Below, piece by piece: positions 23,100-35,849 of a DNA stretch of 64,000 nt. Position 1 is the stretch's first letter, and the number at the start of each line of letters is the position of its first letter. The position numbers were made by a program, and so were the translations under genes. The DNA comes from Lingula anatina (lineage: Eukaryota; Brachiopoda; Lingulata; Lingulida; Lingulidae), in assembly GCF_001039355.2 (NCBI RefSeq), contig NW_019774147.1, forward strand, positions 445,750 to 509,749. The letters are read 5' to 3'. The notes beneath the pieces are model-generated. The model had not been told where the DNA came from, did no database searches, and worked only from the letters and a program-made list of their open reading frames with translations.

Positions 23100-23712
23100 T
23101 TCACTATTTACAGAGACTAGCCACCATGATGTTTATGACGCCGATACATTTCCGGGTTGGTTGATTATTTCATCATAGTATCACTACGCTTTGCGACATT
23201 GACCTTATAAAGCGTACCTATTTTATACATCTGTTATATGATTACATTAGCAACTACTTTACCTGACATTTGGTGATACGAGCCCTTTTTGTGCAGTACG
23301 CAACATAACTTTAACAAGCTTATCTTCAAAATGTCGCGCACTTTCAGATTTCTAGCGAGTCTATTGGTCTCTCGTGCGCAGGGCAGTTAAGATTTCCCTT
23401 GCTAAATCGAAAGTGTTATTTAATCTAACCAATCCCTTTCCCTTTACTGTTCAGATGAAAGTAAATAAAATCATTCAATACGCTGCTATTCAAATAAGCT
23501 TCTGACTGTTTACAGCAAAAATTAAATACGACTGAGAAACACGAGATACCGCCCTCGACAGCCTTCATCCCTACAGCGGACGAGTTGATTTTATGAATGG
23601 GGTCAGCCAACAAACATGGATTTTGTGTTCACAGTTGTAGAAATGCGTGTAGTGTCCCGCTGAAGGGTCTGTGGCAAGTGTGTGGGCCTGATAGGCCTCA
23701 GTCAGCGGCATC
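23100..23712 (+). promoter_or_regulatory. Probable 5' UTR and promoter region of the smoothelin-like gene
   Basis: This stretch has visibly more CpG than its flanks (for example TGACGCCGATACATTTCCGG and AAAATGTCGCGCAC), as often seen at promoters, and ends at the start codon at 23713. A 15-codon upstream ORF runs 23616-23663. A CAG at about 23633 preceded by TTTGTGTT could be a splice acceptor, so a non-coding first exon further upstream is possible. No TATA box is called. Confidence 0.45.
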
Positions 23713-23757
23713 ATGTCAGAATACACAGGGATGAGTGAGACTGCTCTGAAATCTATG
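23713..23757 (+). CDS. Exon 1: start codon and first half of smoothelin motif 1
   Basis: Fifteen codons, MSEYTGMSETALKSM, followed at once by the donor GTAAGA. The ATG has A at -3, a favourable start context. The exon ends in phase 0 after Met, exactly where exons 2, 6 and 14 end. Joined to the exon at 31341 it gives SETALKSM plus LDRCTNFDERRKIRAAI, closely parallel to the N-terminus of human smoothelin (DEGALRKL plus LEVTADLAERRRIRSAI). An alternative start is the internal Met seven codons in. The exon is too short for standard ORF finding; the call rests on splice site, phase and homology together. Confidence 0.82.
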
Positions 23758-26700
23758 GTAAGAAGTTGTAGAATTGTCAGACTATGCTGATAAGTTGCTC
23801 CTATTTCAGCATGTTACTGTCAGCTTTTGAAACTAGAACTCATTCATTAGAAGTAGAAAAGAGCACAGGTTCGCTGTCTGTAATGCGTGTACACAATGGC
23901 TCTTGGGACATCAACGCAATGGAGAGATTAAAAATGCTCAAGATGCCTTCATGAGAAGTAAAATTGTTAACAATGTACTTGTGGGCATGGTTAAAACCAT
24001 GCAGCAGCAGAGCTAATCCCTGTGCATGTAGATAAAACCACATATGAATTACCACATTGACAAAAAATCCTAGATAAAACCTATGAGCATTTTTTCCATG
24101 TTGAAACAGGTGGCATTTTTTTCAACCAGATCAAGGACGTGGTCATGTTCCTTCAGACATCTATGATCTTGCATAATTATTTGTGGTGTAATGCATTTTT
24201 CCACTTATTATACTAGTTTCATTCTTCACAAAAATGTTGTATAATTATGATTGGCTAGAATGTTCAGGTCTATAACCAACATTATGTTCTTTTATTGGAA
24301 AAAAAAATGACAATTTTACCTCTAAGTTGATCCAACTTGAGAAACTGTATTGAACCAAAATTAAATTTTGATTCAGAGCAGTCAACCGGTCCCTTTCCAA
24401 CTAGAATTTTTTTCAAATCACCTGAACCCCATCTGTGGGCTTATAGGTGCTGATGTGCATACGTTGTGTTATGGACATCACTTTGATAAGTTACTAATTT
24501 TGACTCAAAACTGGAATCAATGTTAAAAAGAGTGGGCTATTGCCATATTTTTCAGGTCAGAAAGAAAGTTCAGGTAAATTTATATGTATATATTGGGCCT
24601 AGGGAGGGGGTGTGGTTTGGTGCATATCAAAGTAGTGGTCGTAAGCATATCACATTAAAGAGTGCGAACAATTTGCCCAGCTTTCATCTGTGTCTCTTGC
24701 TGTTTACAAACAAGTTCTTTTTCTCAACCTGAAGTATTTACAATATGAGAGTAATACACTCTAGACATTCTCCAGCACATACAGAATGTAGTGAAGGAGT
24801 AGGTAGGTAGATAAGTGGTTTGTGGTTTGCATCGCAGTGCTTCAAACATTTTTTTGGTTCGCTCCATGAAGTCACTGTTTAATTTGTTAATTCAGCATTC
24901 ACAATCAGAAACTCGATTCTAGAGAATAAGTGGCTATTTTGTTTATAAGCCCTGAGTTACAATTAACAACTGACCATAGCTACTGACCATCCATATATAC
25001 CCCTGAGCTTTTGTAACCTAGATGCCAAACTAAATAACGAAAAAAAGATCCCCCTTAAGAGCAGTTTGACTGGGTTCCATGCATGCATAGATCGATCCAT
25101 CTGGATCGATCTAACCCCCTGGAGAGTCTCACTGGACTTAAGTGTCTGTCACGCCTACCGAATCAGCTAGGAGGTAAAGATAATTGCCCCCTAACAGCTT
25201 TACTAGGCGTGATAGACATTTAAGCTGGTCAAGTTGACAAGATCTATCCAAATATCTGTGGGAATGGTCCCTTTAAGTTACCTATCATAACAAGGAGGAA
25301 TTCAGAGGAGTGTCATTGTGTTTATCATTACAGAGGAAGCAATATATATTCAAAGTCTGACTAGAGCAAACAATATAATATTTTTCTTCTGTCTTCTCTA
25401 AGACTGGGTACCCATCCCTAGATCGAACTAACAGGATCGCCAATCTCCATGGTGACCCTCGCTAAATCGCTTTCAGCCCAAGGGTTAAAACGTCTGGGAT
25501 GCCCAATAAAGCTGCTAAACAATAGTTAATTACCTCCTATCAGCGTCAGCAGGCGTGACAGACATCTAAGCTGACCAGGTTAATTGCAATTAAGCGAAGA
25601 TCCCCTCGGAGATCCAAAATTAGTACAATAGGGTCTGGGTGTGGTCTCTAAGTATTAATATTCGTTCCTTGCTTAAAGGATATTATCACCCATCTCCCAA
25701 ATCTCCTTAAAAACTGCCTTACATACATTCTTTTGGGTAATAAATAAATCTTTAGTGATCAGTGATTAAATTAATTAACATTTACTCATATGTCATCTTG
25801 CAGATGATGTCGTAATTGCGATTTGGGGGTAAAAATTGAAAAATCAGTTTCTCAGATTTCTCTTTTACCTGAGCACCCACCATCACTATTTCAATGCTGA
25901 TTTAATGACACCATTTAGTACACTAAAACCCTGCCAGCAATTTTTTCCTAAAAGTCTTAGATCAGTTTTTATCGTTGATAAAGCAAAATAATGCTTATGT
26001 TTAATGAAAATATATCATTATGGGCTCATAACTCCATAACAAAAACATTTAAACCAAAATTACAGCACGGGATTGTAGCCTTTACAATCCTGGCTAATTT
26101 TCGTGATGAAATCTTGTTTAGGGATGAAGTTACCCCTCATACGGATTGCTATCTAACCTCAAAATAGAAAGGTGTTAAGTCAGACATGCTGCAGGCCTAC
26201 CCAACTACCAGACTCAGCACATAAGGATCCTGAATTAACCCCTATATCGGACAACATTACCCATTTTCAAGGTGTATGTCAGATCGCATTTCGGAGTATC
26301 AGTCAGAACACCGACAGGATGATCCCGTGGTCGTCCTACAAAATTTGTTCTGGGGTATGCTAAAACTCTTCAGAATGGCTGGACATTTGGACCGGCTGTA
26401 ATGAAAAATTTGCCGGACCAAATGGATTTTTGTCGAACCGAAAACCACCCTATTCGTTTCAGACAGATACTGCCAGTAGGATTAGATAGCTTACTTTGTT
26501 TGTGAATGTGATAGGTTTGAAATGGAATAGAAAAAAACGCTTTAGGTTTTATATAATTTTATTAGTGAAGTAAGTCGAACGATAACTGTAAATCAAAATT
26601 GTGGTTCTTAAAACTCTTGTCGGTCCTTTGGACTGACCAAGTCCAATTTTTTACCGATCCAAACAAATTTTCCTGGTCATGACCGATCGGACCGACAGTT

Positions 26701-29700
26701 TCAGCATGTCTTGTTAAGTAGAAGATTAAAGCTTGGAGTTGCCTATGCTTATACTTTGCAACGAAAAATCTTTAATGCAGCTATTTTATATTTTTCAAGA
26801 GTTTTTTTTCCATTTCTTTAAATCAGCATAAAGGTAGATGAATTATTGAATAATTAGATACAGAAAAAACTCATTTTTGGTATCTGGATGATAATAAAGG
26901 GTAACAATATCCTTAAAGATTTGAAAATGCTGTGACAGTTTTCTTTAATTCATATCAGATGGATTGCTTTTTTATATGAGTCTGGTAAATGTTTTTGATT
27001 AAAAGATATGTTAGAAAACATGTTTTAAGAGGATCGTAATGGCCGTAATGGACACTATTAACAGCATATCTCATCCAGACTTGTTTTTAGCTAAGCTTGA
27101 TGACATTTATTTAACAGTTGATATACTAGAATTTGATCAACCAGATAGCATGAATATTTCTTTCAAGCATACACACGTACACATGCATGCACATAGCAAA
27201 AAGAGAACAATTATTGTGCACAAATATTAAAATGTGTGGTTTGAGATAAAAAGTGTGTTTATGGAGTTAACCATCATTTCCAATAAGATAAACCCCTTAA
27301 AATTGTTTGTTTTTGACCTATTCTCATCTGTTACTCTTTTTTTCCCTATCATGGCATGTATGTTTTCCTATTACTTTGAGTAACTTCGTCACACTTAGAA
27401 GAACAAAACAAGACATGTTGCTGAATTTCTCATCCCTCACAGTTATTGGTTTTTGCCAAAATGGCACTTTGTTTGCAAATAAGTAAATATTTCAGTGAAC
27501 TTTGTCAGAAATTTAAGGGAAATCAACTTTTGGAATGTTTTGGATGGTCTTGTTGTCCCTTCTTAGACCAGTGTTTGAATTTTGCACAGCCTGAACAAAT
27601 GTCATAATATGCTCCGTCCATTGTAGGTTCTCAAGTTTGGATAAATCAGATAAAATGGAGATTATTAAGCATGACATGTTTGAGTCCTATAACATTTTTT
27701 ATCACAAAACTTCCTTAAATTTTGACATCGGTTATATGCAAACTTTCTCTTAATTGCTATTTGACACCTTGATAGGTTCTCTGCATTAGCGTTCCTATCT
27801 GAAGGTATACAGGGTATATATTGGTATATCAGATTTCCTGATTGTTAGGAGAGCAAAAAGGGTCTTTCACATATCTTTCCCCACTGAAGGATTGCAAATA
27901 ATTATAGCTTACACTCAACCCTCAAAGCAACACTAGGTGGTCAAAATTAATTGGGCGGAAAATTGACATTTTATATGAATTGGAGTTTTACTTTTCATTC
28001 TTGAAAAAAACTGTTTGCCAAGATGATCTGTATATTTTATAAATTCTTCAAAAAAATTGCCACTGCATCAAATAGCTGCAGTTACAATCTTTTGCTGAAG
28101 TTTGGACCTACAGTACATAAATATAAACATGTCAAGTGTTTTCCACCTGATGGAATTTTTCTTATGGTCTTGTCTTGCTATTCGCTTTAATGCTCTCCTC
28201 TTCAAATGTATGATAAGTAAACTGTCCATTTGGTAGAGTTCTCACAGCAGATTCATGAAGAATTTACATGAAAAGATTAGAAATCAAGTTTACCCTAGTG
28301 GTTGCATTATTTTAGCTCAATCACCAGTTCACGCTAGTTAATTAAATTCAAATTTCATCCTCAGGGTTAATTTTGAGTAGGTGGAATTCCATCATCTTCT
28401 CCTACAAACTGTAGAATATGTAAATGTAATTTTGGTCATAAACATAAACATGGTATTGTATCTGTCTCAGAATGTGACAAAGGAGCTAGTAGAACACATC
28501 AATATAAAGTTGTCTTTATGGTATTATTCCTTGTATAGATTTACTGGCAAAAAGCAGATTAAGATGCAGCAATAATCTGTTTGCTGGTGACTACATATAC
28601 TGTAGTGCACCTTTAGTATTATCACAGTATAAACCTTTGTCTGTTGATAAAGAACTTTACCAGGCCCAGTGATGTACCATTCACTTCCAGCATCATAATA
28701 TACTTCAAAATTTTACACATGAAATATTTTTGAAATAATGAGAAACATCAAATTGTTTAACACATATTTAATTTTAAGTACCAGAAACAGAACCCATGAA
28801 AAACTAAGCCAAGGACATCGGCCCACTGAAAGCAGCCGTAAGGTACTCATGTGCCCTCTCCCAAAGTTGGTGTACTATTTAAATGAGGCACTTTTTCCTC
28901 GCCCTAAGGAAGTATAGGCAAACATATACTATTTATTCAAGGGATTTCCTTTCTATGTGCTTTCTTTAGATGACTTTATAAATATGTATTGTAAATAGGT
29001 TTGTTTATCGAATCCTTCAGTTGAAGAGTTTAAGTGGCAGTTCCCATAACACTCCATGCGTCATATAAGTCAGTGCAGGTGACATATCCCCAACAATGAC
29101 ATTCTCTGTTTCTGGCTGTGGATTTAAAAAGATATCAATTCCATCTAATGTCAGGATGGTTTCTCACAGTCTTGTTATAAATCAAATTTTCTAGATAGGA
29201 TTTATTGTGTGGCTAAATGTTACTAAGAGGATTTATCTATATATATGATCACATTAATGGCTCCTATAGTTGAGTTAGATTTAAACATCTTGAGGACTCA
29301 CAGTTTGACGTATGGTCATGATATATTTCTACATGCAAGCTACTTAAAGACAACATGAGCAGTGCTTTCCATTACATCTATTAATTTCATTAAAAATAAT
29401 GTCTTAATACCTTATTGATATTGATATTGGTATATATCAATCATTCCAAACAGCACTTTTACTTGTGGGCTTGAAGATCCCTGTAGACCAAACCCACCTC
29501 CTTTTTCTGTAGCTCATATGCCCTATTATTTAATCTTATCTACTGTAACCTCTTTATTTGACTTGAGGTAACTCATAAGCAAACCTAATCATCTCACACC
29601 AGTGAACTTAGGAGTGCATACATTGATAATGCATGATGTTTAGAGATGACAAGTTATATATATATGTCACATAGTTTGCTCACATCATGAATGTTTTAAT

Positions 29701-32700
29701 TATTAGGAAGAAGGGGACATTTAAACAGGCATATAAACTGGGTGTTAAGTGGGACTTAAAATCAATTATATATAACAACACCATTCTCACATCCCCAAAC
29801 CATCCATGTTTTGCTTGTTACTTTTATGTTACTTTTTAAGGCCCTATTCTCATAGACAGAGATGGACCCAATTCTGCGGGGACTCTAGCTGATTGCAATC
29901 AGCTTAAATGAATGACAAGCCTCCTCCTGACTTTAAGTAGAATACAGAAAAGCTGGTGATTATATGAGTATGTTGGAAACAAATGGAGATGCGTCAGTCA
30001 GTTAAGCTGATTGCACTTAGCAAGAGTCCGTGCATGAGTTGAGTCTGATCCACTTAAAAGCAATGTCAAGTAATCTCCTGATGGTCTCACCGTCTGCAGG
30101 GGCCTTGTAAGAAAACCTCAGAGCTTAGATTTAATCCATTTAATGGCACATGTGCAGGTGAGGAGACCATCATGGGTTAGGTGGCTTGCTTTTAAGTGGG
30201 GTTGGCCGTATTTTGTACATGGATAACTTAGGCCATGGATCATCTGTCCTGAATACGCTCTATGGGAATGGGGGCCTAAATTGACATTCTAGCACACAAG
30301 TGTTTCACTCTTGTTTTTTCGCCAGATTCTTGCACATTTTCTTGTCTTAAATGGCATCACACAGTGCCCGCAGTCTTGCTTTATGCTATTTTGAATGATT
30401 TCCATTTAATAAGAATGATTTTAGACAATTTCCTTGTATGATATAATAATTTAACATTTCTTATACTAAAAGTTATAAAAGTCAAGCTTTAATTGTGAGG
30501 AAAGATTGATATTATGGGGCATCTTGATAGTCCGAAGGTTCATTGGTCTGAAAAATGGTAACATTTTCATCAGTTTTCTAATTAAGGGTTCATTGGTACG
30601 AAGGCTCTTTAGTGAACATTCGGACCAATGAACCTTCGGACTATTGAACATTGTTTGAATTCAGTTGCAAGGTGCTAAAATTGTGGATTAAGTTGTCTGT
30701 TTATCTCTTTGCTGTTTAGAGTTAACTTAAAAATTAATAAATAGCTGTCACCGGTGGCATTTTATCTTTTTTGTTGGAAATGGTGCACATGGTATAGATG
30801 GATCTAATGGAGCTTGTTAAAAAGTTATATTTGATGCAAATGTTCTGAGCAAAGTGAGGTTAAACATATCTCTGTGACAGTCATGTATTTTGTTTTAATT
30901 CATTATTGTGGATACATAACACACATTATAGAAAGCTTGGATCTACTAGTGAAAGGCCATGGGTCACTATCAGTTGTCCCCATTTTCCATGTTAAGTGTA
31001 TAAGATAAAAATTGTCAATAGAAATGTAAGCACTAAAGCATTGGTCCACTTTTATGATGGGTTGTAAATTACAAAGTAAAAGACAGAATGCATACTTCTA
31101 GGTGCGACTATTACTTTTGTTTCCACACTTTTATTGGAAAGATTTTGTGTTTGATGTTATAAAGATCAGGTAAGATATTCTATTTTTATGGGTTCTGTGA
31201 GTGTAACAGTCATTGAGTTGCAAATGATATACCTGTAGAAGAGGTAACACAATCTCATTACATCATCTTGGTCAAGAAATTTGATCATTCTTTATTTTGG
31301 AGTGTGGGTTAACATTTGATAGTTGCTATTGTTATTCCAGTTGGATCGATGTACCAATTTTGATGAGAGACGTAAAATTCGAGCTGCCATTCGCAATGCA
31401 AAGAACGGATCCCTAGGTGGTCCTTCTCAGTCAAACCATTCAGGTGGTGGAAGACTCCTCCACAATACCATGGCAAGCAGGTTGGGCCGAGGTAATAGCT
31501 TTGATAGAGCTGGTTCCAGTTACATTGGAACTTGTCAAAGCAGCTTTGGAACTCGTGAATATTCTACTAACAGGGATCAAGGAAGAGTGACCAGTGGTAC
31601 AGGCAGATATAATGATAAGTCAAGGCACATTGATGATGTATCAAGTAAAGTAGGTTCTGCTAGAAAGGTCTCTCAAGTGGACTCTCTTGGAAAAGCTGGA
31701 TCTTCACGCAAGACCAGCAGAGATGAGAGTTCAGTAGGCAGCTACAACCCTGCTACTAGTGGTTCAAGGCGACCTAGTCGTGACTTAAGTCAGAAGACTA
31801 CTAATATTAGACGGTCAAAAGAATATGAGCCATCAAGAGGCAGCGGTAGTAATAGAAGAACCTCAAGAGATGAAACTCTTACTGTCTCAAACAACAAGAG
31901 TCTGATGTCTGGTGCTTCAGGAATTAAAGATATTGGTGGCAAGCATGTGTCGATAGGAGATGTACAAGATGAAGCAGAACTTGAAAAAATGGTAAGTGCT
32001 TGTTTCTACCTATAATTAGCCAAGCAAGCCAAGTTATCCTAAGTATTTGACATAATTGTAAATCTCAGTTGCCCATTAAATCTACAATTAGTCCTCTTCT
32101 TTAGGCTTGATTGCATTCAGTTTTATTATGTTTTTCAGGTTTTATTCGGTTTTATCCTGGTTCAGAAATTATATATATGATAAAAACTAGGGTAAACTAG
32201 GTTTTTGACATACATAGTTTCAATCCCATCTTTATAGATTATGTCAATACAAAAAATACATTTTCATTTTTGGGTGGCACCATCATGTTCAAGTATTTCT
32301 ACAACATTGGGAGAGAGGAATACATCGACATTGTTTGCAAATGAGATTACCTGACAAACTTCAGATATAGCTTAGTGCCATGAGTCTGAAATTGCAAAAT
32401 ATGAGTCACCCCTATATACTGTATCCATTTCATGGCAAACTTGCTTTTTGTCATTATATGTATATATATTTTCTATACACATCCTTTTTTTCTCAACCAA
32501 AGTCAAGATGGTTTGTCAAGTTTAAAGAAATCAAAAATGATGACTGTTGCAATTCTTAATTAATATGTGTATTTCACCACATCACTGACATAAATTAGCT
32601 GGGTCAAAGTGCCAGACATCAATAAAGCTGTTATCCATTCTAGGTAAATTATGACCCTTGATAAGTGGATTCTGTTGTGTCCATGTCTTATCTAAAAAGT

Positions 32701-35700
32701 TGTTATTTAATTTGCATGCTCTCTCCTCCAAATCTTGCAAAATCTCCCTTGATTTTTCACTATCTCAGTGTAATGTTCTCTTTCCCTATCATTCAGGTGT
32801 AAATCTTTGTAAAGATGCTAAAGAAGTAAAAGGTATGCCATTAAAAACCATTAAAAACAGTCTTTATAAATTATATTCTACAGACACTCTTTGAGTTTGT
32901 ATAAGATATCACATTAATATTTTTCCACACTACTGTTGATAATTCCTGCCTTGGAAATTTTGTTTTGAAAGGATTTTCAGTTACCTTGCTAGCCCCATGG
33001 CCTTTGTCTGGTGCCTTCCAGGTAACAACAGTCACCATAGTTAACTGAATATTTTAACACTAGTTTGTGCCTTTTTCTTGGCACTATTTGCCCAGATGCA
33101 GAACCCTTATCTTTTGCATTATACTTGTTTTTATAATGATTTTCATCAGGGTTTTGTTTATTAATTTTAATGCCCTTATGTTGGTTTTATTTGAAAGCTT
33201 TTTAAAATCAGTTGTATTTTAGGAGGATACAAAATTATTTTCATGGTGGCCATAGATGATTGCATTATTTTATCATAAAACTTGACATCTTGAACACTAA
33301 ATTGAAGAAATGATAATACAGTTGCAGTAAGGGGAGAATCTCAATATTAAATTTTAAACAATTGCTGTATTAAACCTGCTTATTTTTCTCATGTTCAAGA
33401 TGTTTAATCTTTTTCTGAATACTGAAATCCCCATCCCTGCTTAGAAATCTTATTTTCATATCAATTTACTTGACTAAAACTGTGGTCCTTAATACTTATT
33501 GATTATACTTGATTGATGTTCTACAGCACTAAAACTGGCCTCATGGAACTAATTTGACAGTTTTGACACTTGATGTGACAAAATTTTAGGTGTTAAGCAT
33601 TTCTAATCTTGCCTGTGATCTAAATGTTAGAGTTAACTACCTCCCATTTAGTAGACTAAAATACATCATTTATTCTCTTAATAAGTTAATGTGCCATGTT
33701 TGCATAAAAATTCATATATTTGTTTTTAGTCTTTGTACTTTGAAAATATTCAGTTAAGACAACTAAATGTATGATGCTCAGGTACTGCATACATGTAGAT
33801 TGATTTTCCTTGGCACATCAAGGGTATCCATAAAATAAAGCCTTTGTTTTTTGTCACAGACCATTTTTTTTCTTGGGGGGGGGCTTAAACCTTTATTTTT
33901 GTCTTAGACCTGGTAAAATTCTTGTTCAAATGTGCACTTAAGCTTAGGCTGGATCTAGTGTTGGTATTATACCATTCTGAATCTTCAGTTTGTTTGAAGA
34001 TCAAACTAATTTGTTTGATGGAGAAAAAAGAATGGACTCCAGTTTTGCTTGTCCAGAAAAGGTACTGTTCAAAAGTATAAATATGGTGAATTCGAAGCAG
34101 TCAACATACACACTCATCTTCCAACCCATACAGAGACAGACTCATATATTTCATTTTACGAGCATATATTTTTGACCTCTTGCATGTCCTCATGGCATTA
34201 TAGCTTAAAGCGCTATTTGAATATTTACATTTGTGATGACCCTAATGAATATGGTTTGTGTGCAAACCATCATTTAGTCTGAACATTATCTTCCTCTGAC
34301 TCAGCCCTTGCAATAACTATGGTGCACAAGTCACATGAAATGTCTGGGTTTAAGTTTGAAATATACTTGTATATAACTATTTTGTTGGAAAATTGCTGCT
34401 GTTTTGTCTTAAATGTTTTGGAACCTTTTGCTGATGGTTCATTATAACAGAATGTGCCCTGCAAGTTATGTTTTGTTTATTTTATGCCAAGCAAATTAAT
34501 AAAAACACCCAAGTTTCTCTTTTCAAACATCATGGTTTATCAACCACATAACTGTTATCTAAGTTTTCATTATATTTCCCATTATCTTTAAGGCACTTTT
34601 GTCAGGCATTTTATAAATGAAACCAAATCTTGTAACTTCCTCTCAATGGGTAGTTATCATTGTTTTATGGGTCATCAGCCTATCCCTATTCTCTGCATAT
34701 TGCATTGGATGCATTCCCATTCTGTGTCTACATGTAAGGCTAGAGACACTCACAGACTTATAAATCCCTGCTTTATCAGTAGAGCCCATCTGGCACCTGA
34801 AATATGTTTAAATTAGACTAGTTCTGAACATGCCTTTAAGACTAGAGTATGTAGTTTTATCTAAGTCTGTGACTTGGTCTGTACTCTCAGATTAAGAAGT
34901 TATCAAGTTTAGGGGTTTACACTGCCCAGCAAGATGATGTGTTATGAGATCAGTGACAGATTGGCATTTTGTTCAGTGGAATGTATGCTGGCAAAGGTAA
35001 GAAAATTGTGTCCTCAGAACACTGTGCCACTTAACTTTGCTTGAAACATTTTGCATCATGACAAAGAATCACTTAAACAAATGTCCAAAATGTGCATGGA
35101 TGTTTTTTCACCAGTTGAATATATGTATTTTTTGCCCCCTTCCAATTTACTCAAAGTAATAATTCTGTCCTGTAATGTAGATATAATGATAAAATATCAC
35201 AGTGTTTTCATGTTTTCTGCATACTTATTTAAGTCAAAGTTCAAATTATTACAGATGATCTTATATCTCCCTTTTGTGGGTAACATTTAAAGACTTCAAA
35301 ACACGTTAATGTTTTCTACAAAGGTTTGATGCAGATATTATCTGTAAAATTTGGGAGGGGGGGGGGGCAAGAGAAAAGTTACTTTGCCCTACTTCATGTG
35401 ATTATGTAGACCACATACCTTGCTGCTGAACAATGGTCAGCATACTCTATTAATAATTAACAGCTATAAACCTGTCACCTGTGAGTTTTAATTTTGATTA
35501 AAAATACACATTTTCTTATAGGCTTTCCCAATTCAAAGACGTAATACTCTGCTATTTATTGAGGAATTGTAATTTTATAAAAAGAATAGACACCTCTTAT
35601 ATGTACATCTCTACAATTTTAATGATAGATTGATAATTAAACACCCAAAGACAAATTATATAAATTTAGATTTGTCACAAAATTATCTCACATACCTCCC

Positions 35701-35798
35701 TTAATTAGCAAAACACATGACTAATTTGTACTGAACAAGTTAAACTCTAGTTTCAAGGGAAATAATCCCATTAGTTCAAGTAGACCGCTGTGTGAATT

Positions 35799-35849
<51 letters not shown>

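Larger units (their letters stand above)
25674..26915 (+). mobile_element. 650-700-bp TIR element family, copy c, interrupted
   Basis: Terminal repeats TTAAAGGATATTATCACCC and GGGTAACAATATCCTTAA are imperfect inverted repeats. The interior matches copies a and b but is split at 26181-26711 by an insertion. Confidence 0.85.
23758..31340 (+). other. Intron 1 (about 7.6 kb)
   Basis: Separates the two halves of smoothelin motif 1. It holds TIR elements at 25066-25275, 25402-25645, 25674-26915 (with nested insertions), 29843-30290 and 30527-30644. The rest is AT-rich sequence in which I see no exon; the short open frame at 27039-27230 has no splice borders or recognisable domain. Confidence 0.75.

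Noticed and set aside
32797-32832. 36-base segment with acceptor and donor in intron 2
   Set aside because: Phase 0 reading hits a stop at the second codon, and the open phase (1-1) does not match the phase-0 junction of exons 2 and 3.
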